A stretch of 64,000 bases of DNA from Sandaracinobacteroides sayramensis (GCF_022014495.1 NZ_JAKLSQ010000007.1:199092-263091), one strand, 5' to 3'; shown: positions 16,862-26,912, counted from the first letter of the stretch. Translations and numbers: made by a program. The notes: generated by a model not told the origin, from the letters alone.

Positions 16862-16875
16862 GGGGCTGGAAGGGC

Positions 16876-19032
16876 TCAGAAGTCGAAGGTGAGCTCCACG
16901 CCCAGCGTGCGGGGCGCCCCCAGAGACTGGATGGTCTGGCCGGGCACGAGCGCGCCGCGCGAGCGGGCAACGGCATAGTCCCGGTCCGCCAGGTTGCGGA
17001 CCCAGCCGTAGATGCCCCACCCGGCGTTGCGGTCGTGCACGCCGGCGCGCGCGTTCAGAAGCGTCACGCCATTCTGGCTGAAGGCGTTGTCAGGGCCGAA
17101 ATAGATGCGGCTGCGCATGTTCATTTCGCCGCGCAGGAACAACTCCAGCGCCCCCGAAACCGGAACCGTATATTGGGCCGCCAGACTGCCGCTGTGGCGC
17201 GGCGCGAAGGGCAGCACGTTGCCGGTGTAGTCGGCACCCGAGCTGGTGGCATTGCGATAGTCGGCGAACTTCGTATCGAGGAAGCTGTAGGTCGCGGCGA
17301 GATCGAGGCCGTCCACCGGGCTCAAGTGCAGTTCGGCCTCCACGCCCTGGGTTCGGGCGCGGGCAGCGTTGGAGGTGACGAACTGCGGCACGCCGTTCAC
17401 CGTGACGAGCTGGTTCACCTGCATATTGTTGTAGTTCATGCGGAAGGCATCGACGGCCACCCAGCCGCCCAGCGACGGCAGGCCGGCCTTCAGGCCCACT
17501 TCGAAGCTGTCGACATGTTCCGGATCGTAGCGGGCGTCGTTCGTGGGCGTAACGGAGAAGACGTTGAAGCCGCCCGATTTGAAGCCGCGCGAATATCCGG
17601 CATACAGCAGCACATCGGCCGATGGCTTGTAGTTGAGCGTGAAGCTGGGGGAGAAATCATCCTCCGAACGGTCGAGCGTGCGCTCGGGATAGGTGCCGAG
17701 CAATACGGCATAAGGATCGCCCACCTGGCTGTGGACCAGCTTCTTCTTCTCATAGGTGTATCGGAGCCCGGCGGTCAGGCTCAGCGCATCGGTGAAGGCA
17801 TAGTCCGCGTGCGCGAAGGCGGCATAGCTGTCAGTATCGACATTGCCGTTGACGACTCCGAACACGGGGGCCGGATAGATGCCGGCAGCCGGCCCCACGC
17901 GCGATCTGGATTGCGTGTCCAGGCCCTGATGGAAATAGAAGGCGCCCAGCATGTAGGTCAGGCGGCCGCTCGTGCCGCCATAGCGGAGTTCCTGCGAGAA
18001 TTGATTCTGGCTCTCGTCGATGCCCGACGCCAGCATGTCGAGGATGGTGTAATCATTGTCGGCGAAATTGTTCCAGCTGAAGCCGCGCACCGCCGTGATC
18101 GAGACCAGCTTGCCGCCGCCCAGCTTCCAGTTCAGTTCGCCCGACACGCCCCAGACGTCGCGGTTCTGCACGGCATCTATGTCGTTGGTCACCTCGCGGT
18201 CCCATGGGTCGGCTTCGGCCAGTGGCGTGCCCGCAAAGGCGCCGTTGGAGAGCACATCGCTGCTGCCGCTGTTGGTGCGGTCGCGGCTGTAATCCGCGCG
18301 CAGGATGATGTCGAGATCGGCGCCCGGCTGGAAACGCAGCGTGCCGCGCGCGGCCAGCGAATCGAGATCGTCCAGGCGGGTTCCGGTGGTTTTGTTCTGC
18401 ACAAAGCCGTCCCGCCGGTCGACCGCGCCCGCGACGCCGGCCGACACGCCCGAACCCAATGGGCCACTGACGGCGCCGCGCAACTGCCAGGCGCTGTGGT
18501 TGCCATAGCCCGCCTCGGCGCGTCCGCGCAGTTCGGCGCCGGGAAGGCGCGTCACATAGTTGATCGCGCCGGCGATGGTGTTCTTGCCATAGAGCGCGCC
18601 CTGCGGCCCGCGCAGCACTTCGATCCGCTCAAGGTCGAACAGGCTGGCGTTGCCGGGCGTGGCCCGCCCCAGATAGACGCCGTCGACATAGAGGCCGACG
18701 CTCTGGTCCAGCCCGGGATTGTTGAGGTCGGCCGACAGGCCGCGGATGGCGATGCGCTGGGTGCGCAGGCTGCCCTGGTCGATGAAGACGCCGGGAATGA
18801 AGCCGGCCAGATCCTCCAGCCTGGAGACATTGCGATCTTCGAGATTGGAGGCGGTGAAGGCGGTGAGGGCGATCGGCGTATCGATCAGCCGGGTTTCGCG
18901 CCGCTCGGCGGTAACGATGATATCCTGCGCCTGCGTGCTCGGCCCCTCGGCCGCCCATGCCGGCGACAGAGCCAGCAACACCACGCCGCCGGCGAATCCC
19001 ACCTTGGTCGATCTTCTCGTTCTACCCCGCAT
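16876..19032 (-). CDS. TonB-dependent receptor of the catabolic cluster
   Basis: A 718-residue outer-membrane receptor. It has a signal peptide ending near AWA, a TonB box DIIVTAERR, a plug with LERIEVLRGPQGALYGKNT and a barrel ending with LGVELTFDF, the usual aromatic C-terminus. It is of the sphingomonad carbohydrate/aromatic-uptake type rather than a classical siderophore receptor. A half-match to the cluster operator lies about 25 bases upstream. It is convergent with the serine hydrolase gene and separated from it by a hairpin terminator. Confidence 0.95.
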   Translation of the reverse strand: MRGRTRRSTKVGFAGGVVLLALSPAWAAEGPSTQAQDIIVTAERRETRLIDTPIALTAFTASNLEDRNVSRLEDLAGFIPGVFIDQGSLRTQRIAIRGLSADLNNPGLDQSVGLYVDGVYLGRATPGNASLFDLERIEVLRGPQGALYGKNTIAGAINYVTRLPGAELRGRAEAGYGNHSAWQLRGAVSGPLGSGVSAGVAGAVDRRDGFVQNKTTGTRLDDLDSLAARGTLRFQPGADLDIILRADYSRDRTNSGSSDVLSNGAFAGTPLAEADPWDREVTNDIDAVQNRDVWGVSGELNWKLGGGKLVSITAVRGFSWNNFADNDYTILDMLASGIDESQNQFSQELRYGGTSGRLTYMLGAFYFHQGLDTQSRSRVGPAAGIYPAPVFGVVNGNVDTDSYAAFAHADYAFTDALSLTAGLRYTYEKKKLVHSQVGDPYAVLLGTYPERTLDRSEDDFSPSFTLNYKPSADVLLYAGYSRGFKSGGFNVFSVTPTNDARYDPEHVDSFEVGLKAGLPSLGGWVAVDAFRMNYNNMQVNQLVTVNGVPQFVTSNAARARTQGVEAELHLSPVDGLDLAATYSFLDTKFADYRNATSSGADYTGNVLPFAPRHSGSLAAQYTVPVSGALELFLRGEMNMRSRIYFGPDNAFSQNGVTLLNARAGVHDRNAGWGIYGWVRNLADRDYAVARSRGALVPGQTIQSLGAPRTLGVELTFDF

Positions 19033-19054
19033 CCCTCATCTCCCATGTATAATA

Positions 19055-19068
19055 TATTTATGACATCA
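19055..19068. promoter_or_regulatory. Cluster operator copy c (half site)
   Basis: On the minus strand AAACC-TGATG-TCAT matches the left arm and flank of the other copies, but the right arm is degenerate (AAATA). It precedes the TonB receptor at 16876-19032. Confidence 0.4.
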
Positions 19069-19119
19069 GGTTTATAAAATTGTCCAACACAAACTTGGGC
19101 CTCCAGCCCAAGGCCTGCC

Positions 19120-20658
19120 CTATTTGTCCTTTGCAGCCAGTGCCCGCGCCTCCGCGCGCAGGCTCAGCTTGTCCACCTTGCCGATCGGCAGCAGCGGCAG
19201 CTCGCCGCGCAGCAGAATTCGCTTGGGCAGCTTGTAGTTCGCCAGCCGCTTGCGGGCATGGTCCATGAGCGCCGCGTCCGTCAGGCCCGCTTCCGCCGCG
19301 ACGAAGGCATAGCCCACCTCGTCCCAAAGCGGATCGGGGACGGCCACCACGGCCGCCGCCTGCACGTCCGGATGGCTTTGCAGCACGGCTTCCACTTCCA
19401 GCGGATACACATTGTAGCCACCGGATTTGTACATTTCCTTGATCCGTCCGGCGATGGCGAAGCGCCCGTCCGCCAGCCGACGGCCGATATCCCCCGTGTG
19501 CAGCCAGCCGTCGGGATCGATGGCGGCCGCCGTCTCCGCGGGCCGGTTCCAATAGCCCAGCATCACCAGCGGCGACCGCAGCAGGATCTCGCCTTCCTCC
19601 GCGTCCTGCCCGTCCGGGCCGGCAAGGCGCACCTCGGCATGTTCGAACGGAAAGCCAACGGACCGCGCCAGCAGCGCCGGATCGCCGGACGGTGGCTCGG
19701 CCAGAATGGCGCTGGTGGCTTCCGTCATGCCATAGTTGGTGGCGAGGCGGGGATGCAGCGCATGCAGGCGGCGGATCAGCGGCTCGGCCATCGGCGCGCC
19801 TTCCCAGACGATCAGCTGCACGGCCGACAGGTCGAAGCTGGCGAAGTCCGGCAGGTCCAGCTGCATCTGGAACACGCTGGGCACGCTCACCCACAGGGTG
19901 CAGCGCTCCTGCTGCATCAGCTGCAGCGATGCCCGCGGATCGAACTTCGGCATCATCACAACCGTGCCGCCCCCCACGATCGCCGGGCAGCTTATGTCCA
20001 CGACGCTGCCGATATGGTTGATCGGGAAATAGTTCAGCACGCAGATGGGATCGAGCGGCCAAAGCCGGTTCTGCGCTTCCGAGAAGGCCGAAATCCCCGC
20101 CTGATGCAGCACCGCCCCCTTGGGCGCGCCGGTCGAGCCCGAGGTATAGACGATCATGCACGCCTGCCGTCCCGTCGTCCGGCGCGCCTCCAGCTCCGCC
20201 TCCGCAATCGCCTCTCCCGCCGCCAGAAAATCGGCCAGGCTATCCGTCGGCAACTGGCGCAGGTCGGGAAACTCTACGCCGAGGCAGGCGAGTTCCTCGC
20301 CATAGTCCCGCCCGTCGATTGTCCGGCTCGCGAACAGCAGCCGGGGGGTGCTGTCGGCAAGCACATAACGCAGCTCGTCCAGCCGATAGCGCGGGTTGAG
20401 GCCGATCCAGATCGCGCCCACGCGACAGGCGGCGAGGAAGCTCACAAGAAAATCCGCCGATGGCGCCGCAAGGCAGGCCACTCGCTCGCCCGGCGCCACG
20501 CCCGCGGCGATCATGGCGCGGGCGTGCAGGTCAACCGCCTGCGCCAGCTCGGCATAGCTCAGCCGTGTCTCGCCATCGACCAGCGCGATCCGCCCGGGGG
20601 CCACCTTCGCCCAATGCGCAACCGAATCGAACAGCGGCGCAGCCTCGAACGCAGTCAT
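19120..20658 (-). CDS. AMP-dependent acyl-CoA synthetase
   Basis: About 512 residues of the ANL superfamily from the ATG at 20658. Motif A1 is IVYTSGSTGAPKGAV, the A5 region NYGMTEAT follows, then HTGDIGR (A7), and the C-terminal catalytic Lys lies in the LPKRILLR/GKVDK region. It activates a carboxylic acid as acyl-adenylate and then acyl-CoA. Its ATG overlaps the stop of the MFS gene (ATGA). With the MaoC gene of the same operon it suggests CoA-level processing of an acid released from the imported compound. The substrate is unknown. Confidence 0.94.
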   Translation of the reverse strand: MTAFEAAPLFDSVAHWAKVAPGRIALVDGETRLSYAELAQAVDLHARAMIAAGVAPGERVACLAAPSADFLVSFLAACRVGAIWIGLNPRYRLDELRYVLADSTPRLLFASRTIDGRDYGEELACLGVEFPDLRQLPTDSLADFLAAGEAIAEAELEARRTTGRQACMIVYTSGSTGAPKGAVLHQAGISAFSEAQNRLWPLDPICVLNYFPINHIGSVVDISCPAIVGGGTVVMMPKFDPRASLQLMQQERCTLWVSVPSVFQMQLDLPDFASFDLSAVQLIVWEGAPMAEPLIRRLHALHPRLATNYGMTEATSAILAEPPSGDPALLARSVGFPFEHAEVRLAGPDGQDAEEGEILLRSPLVMLGYWNRPAETAAAIDPDGWLHTGDIGRRLADGRFAIAGRIKEMYKSGGYNVYPLEVEAVLQSHPDVQAAAVVAVPDPLWDEVGYAFVAAEAGLTDAALMDHARKRLANYKLPKRILLRGELPLLPIGKVDKLSLRAEARALAAKDK

Positions 20659-21950
20659 CGGCGCATCTCCTTCCACAGCAGGGCCAGGCTGAAAGCCATG
20701 CAAGCCATCGGGCCAGCGGCGATCAGCCAGCGCAGCGAATGGATTGCAGCCTCCGACTGTTCGGGTGCCGCCGACACGAAGCCGCCCAGCTGCAGGCCAA
20801 GGCCGGCGAGCGCCGCTCCAAGCGCAAGCCCGGATTTCTCGCCCGCCGTCCAGATCCCGGTGAAAAGTCCCTCCCGTTCGCCGGCAAGCGCGTGAATGAC
20901 ATGGGCGACAAGGGCAAAGGCGCCCAGCTGGATGCCCGCGAAGGGAATGCCGAGCAGCATATAGGTTGCGAGCATCGGCCCGCCGCCGGGGAGGGCAAGA
21001 AGCAACGCCGCAGCGCCGAACATCGCTGCAGAAACCCCCAGCATGGCGCCGGCCGTCCAGCGTCGGATGCCGGCCATCCACAAAGGGACGGTCAATATGG
21101 TCATCAGGAACATGGCGCCAAGCGCGAGCCCTGCGTCTCCGTCGGAGCGCTTGGCCACATGCACCACCCAGTAAGGGGTCAGCGCCGTCACGACGCCGAC
21201 CCCCACAAGCTGCAGAACATAGACGCCGGTGAGCCGCCAGAAGCGCGCCGTGCGCTCTGCGAGCGCGCGCAGTCTGAACGGGGGGCGGCTGCCTGCGTCC
21301 GGCATGGCTCTGAAATGGGAGGGCGTGGCCAGAAAGCTGCTGGCAAGCGCTGCTGCGCAAAGGGCGGCGATCACCGCCGCCATCACCTGATAGCCATGCC
21401 GGCCACCGCCTGCCGCCGCTGCAATCGCCGGCGCGGCCGCCGCGCCTGTAAACACGCCGATCATCGCGAAGCCGATGCGCCAGCCGGTAATCCGCTCCCG
21501 CACGGCTGCGTCGTCGCTGGCCTCTGCGGGCACGGCGACGAACGGAACGGCGAACACGGAATAGAAGCTGGTCATCAGCAGATAGAGCAGCAGCACCGGC
21601 ACAAAGGCCGCGGCCCCTTGCGGATAGGGCCAGCCGAACAGCAGCAGGAAGAAAATGGGTCCGCCGACAGTGCCGGCCAGAATGAACGGGCGCCTGCGGC
21701 CGAGGCGCGACCGTATTCGGTCGGACCATGCCCCCACCAGAGGATCCCACAATATGGCCCAGAGTTTCGGCAGCAGCACCACGAGCGCCGCCAGCCCGGG
21801 CGGCATCCCCAGCACTTCGGTGCTGAAATACAGCAGCAGAACCGCTGGCACCGTGGTCAGCACGCCGGTGCCGAAGCCGCCCAGCGCATAGAAGCCCAGC
21901 CGCGGGCCGGCCAGCGTTCCGGCGCGGATCGCGGATCGCGCTTCAGCCAT
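20655..21950 (-). CDS. MFS transporter, GPH (sugar:cation symporter-like) type
   Basis: About 431 residues with 12 hydrophobic segments. DPLVGAWSDRIRSRLGRRRPFI after the second segment is the GPH-family signature loop. The start at 21950 overlaps the end of the upstream MaoC gene by eight bases. In sphingomonads such carriers sit next to TonB receptors and move the compound across the inner membrane. Cargo unknown. Confidence 0.9.
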   Translation of the reverse strand: MAEARSAIRAGTLAGPRLGFYALGGFGTGVLTTVPAVLLLYFSTEVLGMPPGLAALVVLLPKLWAILWDPLVGAWSDRIRSRLGRRRPFILAGTVGGPIFFLLLFGWPYPQGAAAFVPVLLLYLLMTSFYSVFAVPFVAVPAEASDDAAVRERITGWRIGFAMIGVFTGAAAAPAIAAAAGGGRHGYQVMAAVIAALCAAALASSFLATPSHFRAMPDAGSRPPFRLRALAERTARFWRLTGVYVLQLVGVGVVTALTPYWVVHVAKRSDGDAGLALGAMFLMTILTVPLWMAGIRRWTAGAMLGVSAAMFGAAALLLALPGGGPMLATYMLLGIPFAGIQLGAFALVAHVIHALAGEREGLFTGIWTAGEKSGLALGAALAGLGLQLGGFVSAAPEQSEAAIHSLRWLIAAGPMACMAFSLALLWKEMRR

Positions 21951-22431
21951 TGGCGGGCGGCACCCAGACAACCAGCCACACACCGGCCAGCGCCGGGCGC
22001 GCCTCGCCCTCAATCTCGATTTCCACGCCGATTCCCAGCCGCGCGCGCCCGGCGCGGTCGCGGCTGCGTTCGGCCAGCCGGAAGCGGCCCCGCACGCGCG
22101 AATCCACCGGAACCGGTGTCACCAGGCGCATGCGGTTGAAGCCGAAGTTGAGGAAATAGCCCCCCCGGTCCGGCTCCCGCGCCGGGCCGTCGCCCAGTAC
22201 GTCGTGCAGCAGGTGGGTCAGCAGCGACATCGTCAGGAAGCCATAGGAAACCGTCTTTCCAAAGGGCCCCTTTTCCGCCGCCCACTGCGGGTCGGCATGC
22301 ATCGGATCGTCGTCAAGCGTTGCAAGGCTGAAGTGGTTGATCATGGCTTGGGTGATGGTGACCCACTCGGAAACTCCGAGCTGGGAACCCGGCTCCGCTG
22401 TTACGATTGCGCTTTTCGGTTGAATGTCCAT
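21943..22431 (-). CDS. MaoC family (hot-dog fold) dehydratase
   Basis: A 162-residue single hot-dog domain. The catalytic-type segment is DDDPMHADPQWA followed by GPFGKTVSYGFLTMSLL, which matches R-specific enoyl-CoA hydratases (MaoC/PhaJ-like, Asp and His in DPMH). It leads the MaoC-MFS-acyl-CoA synthetase operon, and operator copy d lies 26 bases upstream. It probably hydrates an enoyl-CoA produced after acyl-CoA activation. Confidence 0.88.
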   Translation of the reverse strand: MDIQPKSAIVTAEPGSQLGVSEWVTITQAMINHFSLATLDDDPMHADPQWAAEKGPFGKTVSYGFLTMSLLTHLLHDVLGDGPAREPDRGGYFLNFGFNRMRLVTPVPVDSRVRGRFRLAERSRDRAGRARLGIGVEIEIEGEARPALAGVWLVVWVPPANG

Positions 22432-22456
22432 AGTTGTCCTCGCAGGTTTAAAAACC

Positions 22457-22470
22457 TGATATCAGTATCA
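22457..22470. promoter_or_regulatory. Cluster operator copy d (best dyad)
   Basis: TGATA-TCAG-TATCA is a perfect dyad, flanked by AAAAAC on the left and GTTTTT on the right, so the symmetry extends past the core. It lies between the divergent maoC and tetR genes and would control both. Confidence 0.75.
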
Positions 22471-22497
22471 TGTTTTTAGTGCAAGGCTTGGGGATTC

Positions 22498-23319
22498 ATG
22501 GCAAAATCAGCGGCTAAAGAGCGAAAGAACGGGCAAACGCCCGCCGCTCCGCGCGAGGTGAACAGTTTTGTCCGCTATGCGGACTACCTCGACTATATGA
22601 TCGATACCGCACCGAAGCGGACGAAAGGCGAGCGGACGAAGGACAAGCTGAAGTTCGGCGCCATCCAGGTTCTGGACGATGTCGGCTATCATGCGATGCG
22701 GGTGTCCGACATCTGCGAGGCGGCGGGTGTGGCCGCGGCCACCTTCTATCTCTATTTCGACAATAAGGAGCAGGTGACGCAGGTCGTGCTGGCCGAGTAT
22801 CTGAGCGTCGCGATGAAGATGATGGCGGTCCGACCCGAAGGAAAAGGGCCGTTCGAGGCGATCCGCGCGTCGCACCTGAAATGGCTGGAAGTGACCTACG
22901 CCAATGCCGGGCTGATGCGCTGCATCCTGCAACTGGGCGACGAGGTGGAGGATTTCCGCGACCTGGCCCATGCCGTCAACAAGCAATGGTATGAGCGCAT
23001 CGCACAGGCGGTGCTGCGCGATCAGGAGGCGCGCGGTCAGCAGGCGCCGAATCAGGAGGGCGCCCTTCCCCTCGATGTGGCGCTGCTGTCGGCGTATGCG
23101 CTGGGCTCGATGATGGACGAACTGGCGCGCAAGCTTGTGATCCACCCGGATCCCGCCCTGCTGGCGCTCACCGGGCGCACCGTTCCGGATAAGGCGGAAC
23201 TGGCCGACTTTCTCGCCGTGCTCTGGTATCAGGCCCTCTATGGCCAGGTTCCGCGCGATCTGGAACTGGCCGACGCCGCCACCGTCGCGACGAGGCTGGT
23301 TGGCCGCGCGCCCGGCTGA
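22498..23319 (+). CDS. TetR family regulator, probable master regulator of the catabolic cluster
   Basis: A 273-residue TetR protein with an N-terminal extension of about 45 residues before the helix-turn-helix (MRVSDICEAAGVAAATFYLYF, roughly residues 67-87). The C-terminal domain is long and helical. It lies in the middle of the cluster and is divergent from the MaoC operon. The best copy of an operator also found upstream of several other cluster genes lies directly in front of it. The assignment as the binder of that operator is inference. Confidence 0.9.
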   Translation: MAKSAAKERKNGQTPAAPREVNSFVRYADYLDYMIDTAPKRTKGERTKDKLKFGAIQVLDDVGYHAMRVSDICEAAGVAAATFYLYFDNKEQVTQVVLAEYLSVAMKMMAVRPEGKGPFEAIRASHLKWLEVTYANAGLMRCILQLGDEVEDFRDLAHAVNKQWYERIAQAVLRDQEARGQQAPNQEGALPLDVALLSAYALGSMMDELARKLVIHPDPALLALTGRTVPDKAELADFLAVLWYQALYGQVPRDLELADAATVATRLVGRAPG

Positions 23320-23408
23320 ACCCGTGGCGAACATCCGACCCGCAACGGCCAGACATGGCGCAAATGCCGGAAGCCCGACATCGCTGTTGACAGGGAATGT
23401 CTTAAAAC

Positions 23409-23422
23409 TGATATTGACATCA
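23409..23422. promoter_or_regulatory. Cluster operator copy e
   Basis: TGATATTGACATCA with AAAAC to the left and TATTTAT to the right, 38 bases upstream of the second TonB receptor. Confidence 0.7.
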
Positions 23423-23459
23423 TATTTATATTTCTAATCAAAAAAGAGGGGGTAGTCTG

Positions 23460-25649
23460 ATGCTGGTTCGTTGCAGACGGCAAGAAAGCCATGGGCGCAT
23501 TTCCGGCGCCGTCACCATCGCCCTGCTGCTGACGGGCGCGGCAACGCTGCCCGCAGCGCGTGCATACGCCGCCGAAACCGCCCCGGCAGACGACATCATC
23601 GTCACAGCCCAGAGGCGGGCGGAATCGGTTCAGGATATCCCGCTCAGCATTTCCGCCCTTACCGGCGCCGCGCTGGAAGCCCGGGGAATCAGCGATTTCC
23701 GCGGCTATGCGGCACAGGTTCCGAACCTCGCCTTCGGCTACACGCAAAGCCTTGGCGGCACCGCCCAGACGGTCACCATCCGGGGCGTGTTCGGGCAGAA
23801 CACGACCGGCTTCTACCTCGACGATTCGCCGCTGCCGGGCAGCATCGATCCGCGCGTGCTGGATTTCGAGCGAATCGAAGTGCTGCGCGGGCCGCAGGGC
23901 ACCTTGTACGGCGCCCGCTCCATGGGCGGCACGGTGCGCCTCATCACCCGCGCGCCCGACATGAACGCGATCGAGGGCTCCGCACTCGGCCGCCTGTCCA
24001 CCACGGCAAACGGCGGCGCCAATGGTTCGCTGGACGGCGTCGTCAACATACCCCTCGTGGCAGGCAAGGTCGCCGTTCGCGCGTCCGGCTATTACGAATC
24101 GCTGTCCGGCATCTACGACCGTGTCGCCGCGGCAAACGCTCCGGCGCCGTTCCGGACGGCGCGCAATGTCGACAGTTCGCACCGCTTCGGCGGCGCGCTG
24201 GTGCTGGCGGCGGACTTCGGCGCGCTTACCGTCACGCCCCGCTACATGTTCCAGCGGGCCACCACAGACGGACGCGCGCTCGCCGACATCAACGCCGGCA
24301 ATTTCACCCAGCCGCGCCTGTTCGACCTGCCGGAGCCGGGCTCAGACGACTGGGATCTCGGCACGCTGACCATCGGCTACGACACCGGGGCCGGCGACAT
24401 AACCCTTGCCACCACCCTGTTCGGGCGCACGGTGCATGAAAGCGAGGATTTCTCCGAAGTGGCGCAGCTGCTGTTCGGGACACCGGCCATCCCCGCCATC
24501 ATGCGCGCGCGAAGCCGTGTGGAAAGCAGAGCGCAGGAAATCCGCTATGCCTCGGACTTCGAAGGCTGGGTCAATGTCACGGCGGGGCTGTTCTACCAGA
24601 AGAGCGATAACCGGCTGGTCTTCCCGCCGACCCCGCTTCCCGGGGTCGTCCCCGACGTCTACAGTCAGGACTTCCGCACCCGGACGACCGAATATGCCGC
24701 CTTCGGCGAGTTCACCTTCAGGCCTGCCGATAATCTCCGCCTGATCGCGGGCGCCCGCCTGTTCGACAGCGAAGTGCGCTTCGCCGGCTCGCAGGACGGG
24801 GTGGCCGTTTTCCCGGCCAGCTTCTCCGGCCGGCAAAAGGAAAACGGCATCAACCCCCGCTTCGCGGCCCAGTTCGATGCGGCAGACGACGTCATGCTCT
24901 ATGCCAGCGCCGCCAAGGGCTATCGCGTCGGCGGCGTCAACGCCTTTTCCGCCTCGCTGTGCGAAGCGTCGCTGGGTGCCGTCGGCCTCACTCCCGACGA
25001 CGTGCGAAGCTATGGTTCGGATTCGCTCTGGAGCTACGAAGTCGGCGCCAAGACCCGCAGCCTCAACCGCCGGCTGACGCTGAACGGCGCCCTGTTCCGG
25101 ATCGACTGGTCCAACGTGCAGCAGGGCATGTCGCTGGCCTGCGGCTTCGGCGTTCTGGTGAACGGCGGCAAGGCCCGCAGCGACGGCGGCGAGATCGAAG
25201 GGATATTCGCGGCGACGGACTGGCTGAAGCTGAACTTCGGCGCGGGCTACACCAACGCCCGCATCACCGACGGCGGCGGCAACCCCGCCTTCCCCGACGG
25301 CGCCCGCATCCAGCAGGTTCCGCGCTGGACGGCAAATGCCGGCTTCGACATCGAGGCCGATCCCGGCATCCCCCTCACCCTGCATGGGGACTGGTCCTAC
25401 ACCGGGCAGAGCTACAGCCGCTCCAACGTGCCGGCCACGCGCCGCAACCGCCCTGCCTATAATCTGGTGAACCTGCGGGCGACCGCGCATCTGGACCGCG
25501 TGGATATCGGCCTCTTCGCCGACAATCTCTTCAACGAGGCGGCCAATCTGTCCGATATTCCCTCGCTGGCGATCGAGCTGCCCGGCCGCCCCCGAATCGT
25601 CGCCACCCGGCCACGCACATTGGGAGTGGAAGCCCGGGTGCGTTTCTGA
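23460..25649 (+). CDS. TonB-dependent receptor of the catabolic cluster
   Basis: A 729-residue receptor with a signal peptide ending near AYA, TonB box DDIIVTAQRR, plug motif FERIEVLRGPQGTLYGARSMGG and a barrel ending LGVEARVRF. It belongs to the same broad sphingomonad class as the 16876 receptor, but only the plug motifs are alike. It is preceded by operator copy e and followed 26 bases later by the peptidase gene, which suggests an operon that imports a compound and cleaves it in the periplasm. Confidence 0.95.
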   Translation: MLVRCRRQESHGRISGAVTIALLLTGAATLPAARAYAAETAPADDIIVTAQRRAESVQDIPLSISALTGAALEARGISDFRGYAAQVPNLAFGYTQSLGGTAQTVTIRGVFGQNTTGFYLDDSPLPGSIDPRVLDFERIEVLRGPQGTLYGARSMGGTVRLITRAPDMNAIEGSALGRLSTTANGGANGSLDGVVNIPLVAGKVAVRASGYYESLSGIYDRVAAANAPAPFRTARNVDSSHRFGGALVLAADFGALTVTPRYMFQRATTDGRALADINAGNFTQPRLFDLPEPGSDDWDLGTLTIGYDTGAGDITLATTLFGRTVHESEDFSEVAQLLFGTPAIPAIMRARSRVESRAQEIRYASDFEGWVNVTAGLFYQKSDNRLVFPPTPLPGVVPDVYSQDFRTRTTEYAAFGEFTFRPADNLRLIAGARLFDSEVRFAGSQDGVAVFPASFSGRQKENGINPRFAAQFDAADDVMLYASAAKGYRVGGVNAFSASLCEASLGAVGLTPDDVRSYGSDSLWSYEVGAKTRSLNRRLTLNGALFRIDWSNVQQGMSLACGFGVLVNGGKARSDGGEIEGIFAATDWLKLNFGAGYTNARITDGGGNPAFPDGARIQQVPRWTANAGFDIEADPGIPLTLHGDWSYTGQSYSRSNVPATRRNRPAYNLVNLRATAHLDRVDIGLFADNLFNEAANLSDIPSLAIELPGRPRIVATRPRTLGVEARVRF

Positions 25650-25675
25650 TCAATTTCTGTCGGAAGGAGCCTGAA

Positions 25676-26881
25676 TTGAAGCCCAGCCTGTTTGCCCGTG
25701 CCGCGGGCGCAGCCCTGATCGCGGCCCTCGTCGCCATGCCGGCCGCCGCGCTGGATCGCGCCCGCGATCTGGGTATTCCCTTCGATGGCCGCCCGGGCCC
25801 CCTGAACGCGATCACGGACGTTCCCGGGGTGGAAGTCGGGCAGACGACGCTGATCCGTGGCGAAGGCAGGCTGGAGCCGGGCAAGGGCCCCGTGCGCACC
25901 GGGGTGACCATCATCCATCCGCTCGGCCGCGCCAGCACCGACGCCGTCGCGGCCGGGCGGGCGGTGATCAACGGCACCGGCGAGTGGACGGGCATGCACC
26001 TTGTCGACGAAGCCGGGCTGTTCTTCGGGCCCATCGCGCTGACGGGCTCGGGCAATGTGGGGGTCGTGCACCAGGGCCTGCAGGCCTGGTCGCTCGCCCA
26101 TGTGCCGCCGGCGCTGCTCGACAGCCGTGTCCTTCCGGTCGTCGCCGAGACGCTGGACAGTCGGCTGAACGACGTGTTCGGACAGCCGATGACACAGGCG
26201 GATGTGTTCGCCGCCATCGACGGGGCCCGTAGCGGCCCGGTTGCGGAAGGCAATGTGGGCGGCGGCACCGGGATGATCGCCTACACCTTCAAGGGCGGAA
26301 TCGGAACGGCATCGCGCCTCGTCGAGACTGGCGGCAGCCACTTCACCGTTGGCGTGCTGCTGCAGGCCAACCATGGCCGCCGCCAGGATCTGCGCATTGC
26401 CGGCATTCCGGTCGGCGCCTCGATCAGGGGCGCCTGGCCGGAAGTGAACGGCATTGCGGCCCTCGGCCCGGACGCCGGCAAGCCGCAGGAGAAGAACTCG
26501 CTGTTGATCGTGATCGGGACCGACGCGCCTCTGCTGCCGCACCAGTTGCAACGGCTGGCGCGGCGCGCCGTGCTGGGCGTGGGCCGCAGCGGCAGCACCG
26601 CCGACAATCTGTCGGGCGAGATGACGCTGGCCTTCTCCACGACCGTCGTGACGTCTCCGGACAAGCCGCCCCGCGCCTTGGCGCCCATCAGCGACATGGA
26701 CAGCGCCACCCTCAACGCCCTGTTCGCCGCCGCCGTGCAGGCGACGGAGGAGGCGCTGGTGAACCAGCTCGTCGCTTCGGAAACGATGACGGGGGCCAAT
26801 GGCGTGAAAGTCCATGCCCTGCCGCGCGACCAGCTGGTGAAGCTGCTGAAGGCGCACAACCGGCTGCTTCCCACCCGCTGA
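25676..26881 (+). CDS. DmpA/P1-type aminopeptidase (peptidase family S58), secreted
   Basis: A 401-residue product beginning at a TTG codon, placed ten bases behind an AAGGAG site. The signal peptide is MKPSLFARAAGAALIAALVA and cleavage near PAAA sends it to the periplasm. The middle and C-terminal parts match DmpA (L-aminopeptidase/D-esterase). The self-processing Ser lies in RSGSTADNLSGEMTLAFST (about residue 305). DmpA enzymes remove N-terminal L-residues, cleave D-amino acid esters and some accept beta-peptides. Here it probably trims the imported peptide-like substrate. Confidence 0.92.
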   Translation: MKPSLFARAAGAALIAALVAMPAAALDRARDLGIPFDGRPGPLNAITDVPGVEVGQTTLIRGEGRLEPGKGPVRTGVTIIHPLGRASTDAVAAGRAVINGTGEWTGMHLVDEAGLFFGPIALTGSGNVGVVHQGLQAWSLAHVPPALLDSRVLPVVAETLDSRLNDVFGQPMTQADVFAAIDGARSGPVAEGNVGGGTGMIAYTFKGGIGTASRLVETGGSHFTVGVLLQANHGRRQDLRIAGIPVGASIRGAWPEVNGIAALGPDAGKPQEKNSLLIVIGTDAPLLPHQLQRLARRAVLGVGRSGSTADNLSGEMTLAFSTTVVTSPDKPPRALAPISDMDSATLNALFAAAVQATEEALVNQLVASETMTGANGVKVHALPRDQLVKLLKAHNRLLPTR

Positions 26882-26912
26882 GGCCTGCCGGCTGCACAAG
26901 CCCGCCGGCGGT

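Noticed and set aside
19120-21750. A long minus-strand frame suggesting a fusion of transporter and acyl-CoA synthetase
   Set aside because: The upstream half is an unused frame of the MFS gene; the synthetase starts at 20658 with an ATGA overlap.
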